A DNA stretch of 44,131 nt from B10-G9 sp964627755. GTDB taxonomy: Bacteria; Chloroflexota; Anaerolineae; Anaerolineales; UBA11858. A program made the translations under genes and the position numbers. Position 1 is the stretch's first letter; every line of letters begins with the position of its first letter. The DNA lies in assembly GCA_964627755.1 (NCBI GenBank), contig CAZVIH010000050.1:1-44131 (forward strand), read 5' to 3'. Below are positions 41,353 through 44,131 of this stretch, piece after piece. The notes under the pieces are model-generated. The model saw only the letters and a list, made by a program, of their open reading frames with translations, did not search any database and had not been told where the DNA came from.

Positions 41353-42222
41353 ATGCAAATAGTTACAGACAGCGGTACAGACTTAAACCTATCAGCGCAG
41401 GAAGCAATTGAACTCAATGTTCATACAGTTCCCTTAAATGTAACCCTGGATGGGAAAACCTACCGGGAAGGGATAGATATCGAACCGGGGGATTTTTATG
41501 ACTTACTGGCTGAATCCAAAAACTTGCCAATCACTTCGCAGCCCTCAGCCGGGCAGTTTGCTGAACTTTATCGGGAGCTGGCCAAAAAGGATCCTGATAT
41601 CCTGTCCATCCATATGACATCCGGTTTAAGCGGTACCTTCAACTCAGCCCTGGCCGGGGCAGACTTGGTCCCCGAAGCAAAAGTCACTCATTTTGACACT
41701 AAAACTCTTTCAGCAGTGGCTGGCTGGCAGGTTGAGGCAGCGGCTCGGGCTGGCAAGGCTGGCTGGGCTGTGGATCGCATCCTTCAGATGGTAAAACGTA
41801 TTGGTGATGCCTGCGAGAGTGTCTACACTTTGAATGAGCTTAAATATTTAATTCACGGTGGTCGCATAAGCCATATGAAAGGAGTGATCGCCTCCCTGAT
41901 CAAAATCAAACCCATGATAGGTGTGGAAAAGGAAAACGGTACCTACATACAACTAGGCATGGTGCGCTCGTTTAAAGGTGCTGTACTGGGATTGGTTGAT
42001 CAGATCAAAAAGAAACATGCCCCTGGGAGCGAGCTCAGAGTCCAGGTATTGCATGCTTTCAATCCAGAGGGCGCTGCTATGTTAAAAGAGCAAATTGACA
42101 AGATTTACAAGTGCAACTGGCTGCCGATGGGACCCATGTCATTGGTTTTAGGCGCCCACACAGGGCCCAGTATGGTGGGAGTTGGTTTTGGTGCCCAGGA
42201 TGTCTTTGACGAAATTCCCTGA
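41353..42222 (+). CDS. DegV family fatty-acid-binding protein (copy 2)
   Basis: A 289-residue DegV protein. The same signatures as copy 1 are present: QIVTDSGTDLNLS, TSQPSAGQF, HMTSGLSGTFNSAL, TLNELKYLIHGGRISHMKGVIASLIKIKPMI, and GAHTGPSMVGVGF at the end. The two copies differ widely, so they are old paralogues that may bind different fatty acids. AAAAAGGAG precedes the ATG. A perfect palindrome lies 55 bp downstream. Confidence 0.93.
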   Translation: MQIVTDSGTDLNLSAQEAIELNVHTVPLNVTLDGKTYREGIDIEPGDFYDLLAESKNLPITSQPSAGQFAELYRELAKKDPDILSIHMTSGLSGTFNSALAGADLVPEAKVTHFDTKTLSAVAGWQVEAAARAGKAGWAVDRILQMVKRIGDACESVYTLNELKYLIHGGRISHMKGVIASLIKIKPMIGVEKENGTYIQLGMVRSFKGAVLGLVDQIKKKHAPGSELRVQVLHAFNPEGAAMLKEQIDKIYKCNWLPMGPMSLVLGAHTGPSMVGVGFGAQDVFDEIP

Positions 42223-42277
42223 TTCAACTCGGGGGTATTGAGTAGCTGAATTCCTGCATTTCAGATTAAAAACCTGA

Positions 42278-42303
42278 TAACCTTTCCTGTACAGGAAAGG
42301 TTA
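42278..42303. repeat. Perfect 26-bp palindrome between degV and the radical SAM gene
   Basis: TAACCTTTCCTGT (42278-42290) is followed at once by its exact complement ACAGGAAAGGTTA (42291-42303), with no spacer. It lies 11 bases before the ATG of the radical SAM gene. As DNA it could be an operator; as RNA it would fold into a hairpin with a small loop close to the start codon. Confidence 0.85.
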
Positions 42304-42314
42304 CCAAAATTTCC

Positions 42315-43202
42315 ATGGTCACTGAGATCACAGCCAAGACCATCCTAAATCATGTAAAGCAGCCTGATACCTGGTTTGGCCTGAAGTACAACATGAACTT
42401 GTACAGAGGCTGTCAGCACCAGTGCATCTACTGCGATTCCCGCTCGGAATGTTACCGGCTGGGAAATCTTGCAGATATCCGGGTCAAAGTGAATGCCCTG
42501 GAGCTGCTCGAGGATGCCCTGCCTCGCAAGAGAGTTAAGGGAACAATTGGATTTGGGTCCATGAATGACCTGTATATGCCAATTGAAAAGGAATACCGCT
42601 TGGCCCGGGGCTCCCTGAAGATCATTCAACGCCATCAATTCCCGGTCCACATTTTGACCAAATCTGATCTGGTCCTCAGAGATCTGGATGTAATATCTGA
42701 GATCAGCCAGACATACGCAGCGGTCAGTTTTACCATCACCACAGCGGAGGATGATTTGGCCCGCAAAGTAGAGCCGGGTGCGCCGCTTCCATCTGGACGA
42801 TATGAGGCAATGCGAGTATTGGCCGAAGCAGGAATTCTCACCGGTGTGACCATGATGCCAATCCTGCCTTTTCTGGAGGATGATCCCGAGAATATTTGCC
42901 AGATCGTCCAAAAAGCTGCAGACTGTGGCGCCAGTTATATCATCCCCGCATTTGGCATGACTTTACGGCCGGGGTCTAGGGAATATTATTTCCAAAAATT
43001 GGACCTTTTATTCCCCGGTGTGAAAGAAAAATATATCCATTTTTTCGGGGATAGTTATCAATGCAGCGCTCCTAATTGGAAGCAGCTGGATGAAGTTTTC
43101 CGGGAAGAGATGATCAAGGGGGGTCTCCAATCAAAAATTCCGGTATTTGAACCACAGAGAAAAACTAAAAAAACTACCCAAATACCCTTATTCGGAGAGT
43201 GA
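42315..43202 (+). CDS. Radical SAM protein (spore photoproduct lyase-like / Rv2578c-like)
   Basis: A 295-residue radical SAM enzyme. The cluster motif is Cx3Cx2C at Cys33, Cys37 and Cys40 (YRGCQHQCIYCDSR), and the N-terminus (TILNHVKQPDTWFGLKYNMNLYRGC) is typical of the SplB-like group; later segments include GTIGFGSMNDLYMPIEKEYRL, HILTKSDLVLRD and FTITTAEDDLARKVEPGAPLPSGR. Only some members of this group repair DNA photoproducts; most have unknown reactions, so the function is left open. The stop overlaps the next reading frame by 4 bp. Confidence 0.88.
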   Translation: MVTEITAKTILNHVKQPDTWFGLKYNMNLYRGCQHQCIYCDSRSECYRLGNLADIRVKVNALELLEDALPRKRVKGTIGFGSMNDLYMPIEKEYRLARGSLKIIQRHQFPVHILTKSDLVLRDLDVISEISQTYAAVSFTITTAEDDLARKVEPGAPLPSGRYEAMRVLAEAGILTGVTMMPILPFLEDDPENICQIVQKAADCGASYIIPAFGMTLRPGSREYYFQKLDLLFPGVKEKYIHFFGDSYQCSAPNWKQLDEVFREEMIKGGLQSKIPVFEPQRKTKKTTQIPLFGE

Positions 43203-43240
43203 TACAATTCAAGCAGGGTAGGAAACCGGAGAAGAATCTT

Positions 43241-43777
43241 ATGGCAAAATTCACTTCATTGTCTTCCAAGAAAACTGCATTGCTGGTTATTGATGTTCAA
43301 CGGGCATTATTTACTCGACATGATCCTGTGTTTAATGATTGGAAAGTTATCGAGACCATCAATGCCCTGGTGACCAGAGCCCAGTTATTTGGGGTCAGGG
43401 TTGTTTATATCCAGCACGAAAATGATTCCTTCCTTAAAAAAGGGTCTGATGGCTGGCAGTTCCATCCTGAAATTAAACCCAAGCATTCGGATCTGATAGT
43501 TCATAAAAACCAGGGCAATGCCTTTCTAGGCACACCTCTGCAAAGCGATTTGGAGGCCAGGGGTATCAGGCATTTACTGATTACAGGGCTGGTTACCCAG
43601 GGCTGTGTTCGAGTCACAAGCCTGGCAGGATTGAAATTGGAGTATGATGTTTTCCTGGTGCAGGGTGCACACAGCAACTACAGCAAAGATCCAGAAAGTG
43701 TCATAGAGAAACAGGAAGCAGAACTCCAGGAAGCTGGTGTGCACTTGGTGACGCCAGAACAGATCGATTTTAACTAA
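43241..43777 (+). CDS. Isochorismatase-family cysteine hydrolase
   Basis: A 178-residue hydrolase with the catalytic triad Asp18 (LLVIDVQ), Lys89 (HKNQGNAF) and Cys122 (VTQGCVRVTS), and the cis-peptide region before the Cys intact. Relatives hydrolyse nicotinamide, N-carbamoyl amines or ureidoacrylate; the substrate cannot be told. ATG 43241 is chosen, with GGAG about 9 bases upstream; a GTG at 43199 overlapping the radical SAM stop would add 14 residues. It probably shares a transcript with the radical SAM gene. Confidence 0.88.
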   Translation: MAKFTSLSSKKTALLVIDVQRALFTRHDPVFNDWKVIETINALVTRAQLFGVRVVYIQHENDSFLKKGSDGWQFHPEIKPKHSDLIVHKNQGNAFLGTPLQSDLEARGIRHLLITGLVTQGCVRVTSLAGLKLEYDVFLVQGAHSNYSKDPESVIEKQEAELQEAGVHLVTPEQIDFN

Positions 43778-44083
43778 TAGAAATCTCCTGCTGGATGACC
43801 TTAAACCACCTTGAATCGCCGCCGCCTATCCTTTGGGACCGGTTTTCATTAATTACACCTTTGTGTTTATTCTTTCTGATGAGAAGGATTAAACCAGCAC
43901 CGCTCTGGCTATATAAACCTGACTAAAATATATAGAAAGGAATGATTTGCTGATAATGAACCTTTACGTGACAGTTTGTAAGGTGTCCGGTCGACCATTC
44001 GGCCTGCCGATAACAAAGCTGTTAGGACTTTTCCCACTGATTGACCTATGATTAATATAAATCAATCGATATTATTTTGTTAT
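43778..44083 (+). other. Non-coding stretch before the last terminator
   Basis: No recognisable gene is seen in about 306 bases. A 31-codon frame from ATG 43956 to 44051 (starting MNLYVTVCKVSGRPFG) has no homology or clear ribosome site and is not called. The stretch could be a long 3' untranslated region or hold a small RNA ending at the terminator at 44084-44108. Confidence 0.4.
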
Positions 44084-44108
44084 CCAGCCCGAAAGGCTGG
44101 TTTTTTTT
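44084..44108 (+). terminator. Intrinsic terminator near the window end
   Basis: CCAGCC (44084-44089) pairs with GGCTGG (44095-44100) around the loop CGAAA, followed by eight T. It lies about 300 bases after the last gene. Confidence 0.85.
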
Positions 44109-44131
44109 CTAATGTTAAGACTACTTATCGT

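Noticed and set aside
42315..43202. Spore photoproduct lyase with a light-repair role linked to the heliorhodopsin
   Set aside because: Only the general SplB-like family is supported; there are no spore genes and the gene is 40 kb from the heliorhodopsin.
43956..44051. 31-codon small open frame near the window end
   Set aside because: No good ribosome site, no homology and no conserved motif; not enough to call a gene.
1..44131. tRNA, rRNA, transposon, phage or CRISPR elements
   Set aside because: The whole window was scanned by eye for tRNA T-loop signatures, transposase motifs, terminal inverted repeats around genes and spaced direct repeats; none was found.

Overview
The window looks like a chromosomal piece of an Anaerolineae-type Chloroflexota bacterium. 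The support is indirect: a heliorhodopsin (reported to be restricted to monoderm lineages), many lipoproteins with Pro/Thr-rich tails, a DUF166 protein, a b6f-type cytochrome operon with a cytochrome c fused to cytochrome b, sigma70-type promoters, and moderate G+C. No rRNA, tRNA, transposase, phage gene or CRISPR array was seen. The sequence reads as core/accessory chromosome, not a mobile element.

Layout. 1-594: 3' part of a sulfotransferase. 652-6949: heliorhodopsin behind a perfect consensus promoter, a zinc-ribbon protein, two small membrane proteins, a broken acetyltransferase, msrB-msrA, arsM, a CAT-like acyltransferase and a bacterioferritin, i.e. a light-sensor gene followed by oxidative and metalloid stress genes. 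7139-12452: a frameshifted Ntn-hydrolase lipoprotein, a thiolase, a padR-trmO operon with a readable promoter/operator, and a Pro/Thr-repeat lipoprotein. 12462-15514 (minus): a three-gene operon for a b6f-like complex (cytochrome c-cytochrome b fusion, Rieske, diheme cytochrome c). 15557-22319: serine hydrolase, DUF166 protein, small zinc protein, ECF sigma factor with anti-sigma protein, acetyltransferase, a glutaredoxin/thioredoxin-reductase relic, SMP-30 and a P-loop kinase. 22409-25510: DEAD-box helicase, MgtC, SIMPL protein. 25586-28688: two-component system flanked by Pho-box-like repeats, and an alpha/beta hydrolase. 28699-32497 (minus): cotH - DUF4956 - VTC polyphosphate-polymerase-like operon. 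32679-36769: GntR regulator and a sugar/glycerophosphate-type ABC importer without an ATPase, with a strong hairpin after the binding-protein gene. 36840-43777: an M23 peptidase relic, an unknown membrane protein, flavin reductase, lipoprotein hydrolase, two DegV proteins around a GNAT, a radical SAM protein and an isochorismatase-family hydrolase.

How the parts may work together. Three themes stand out. (1) The heliorhodopsin lies just upstream of MsrA/MsrB, ArsM and bacterioferritin, which fits the published idea that heliorhodopsins switch on protection against light-induced oxidative damage. (2) The two-component system, its CTGNCA-N5-CTGNCA boxes, the VTC/CotH/DUF4956 operon and a UgpB-like importer hint at phosphate-related physiology. 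(3) At least four genes are visibly broken (acetyltransferase, Ntn hydrolase, glutaredoxin/reductase, M23 peptidase), so this stretch is either undergoing gene decay or contains some assembly errors. All functions are read from sequence motifs only; no database search was possible.
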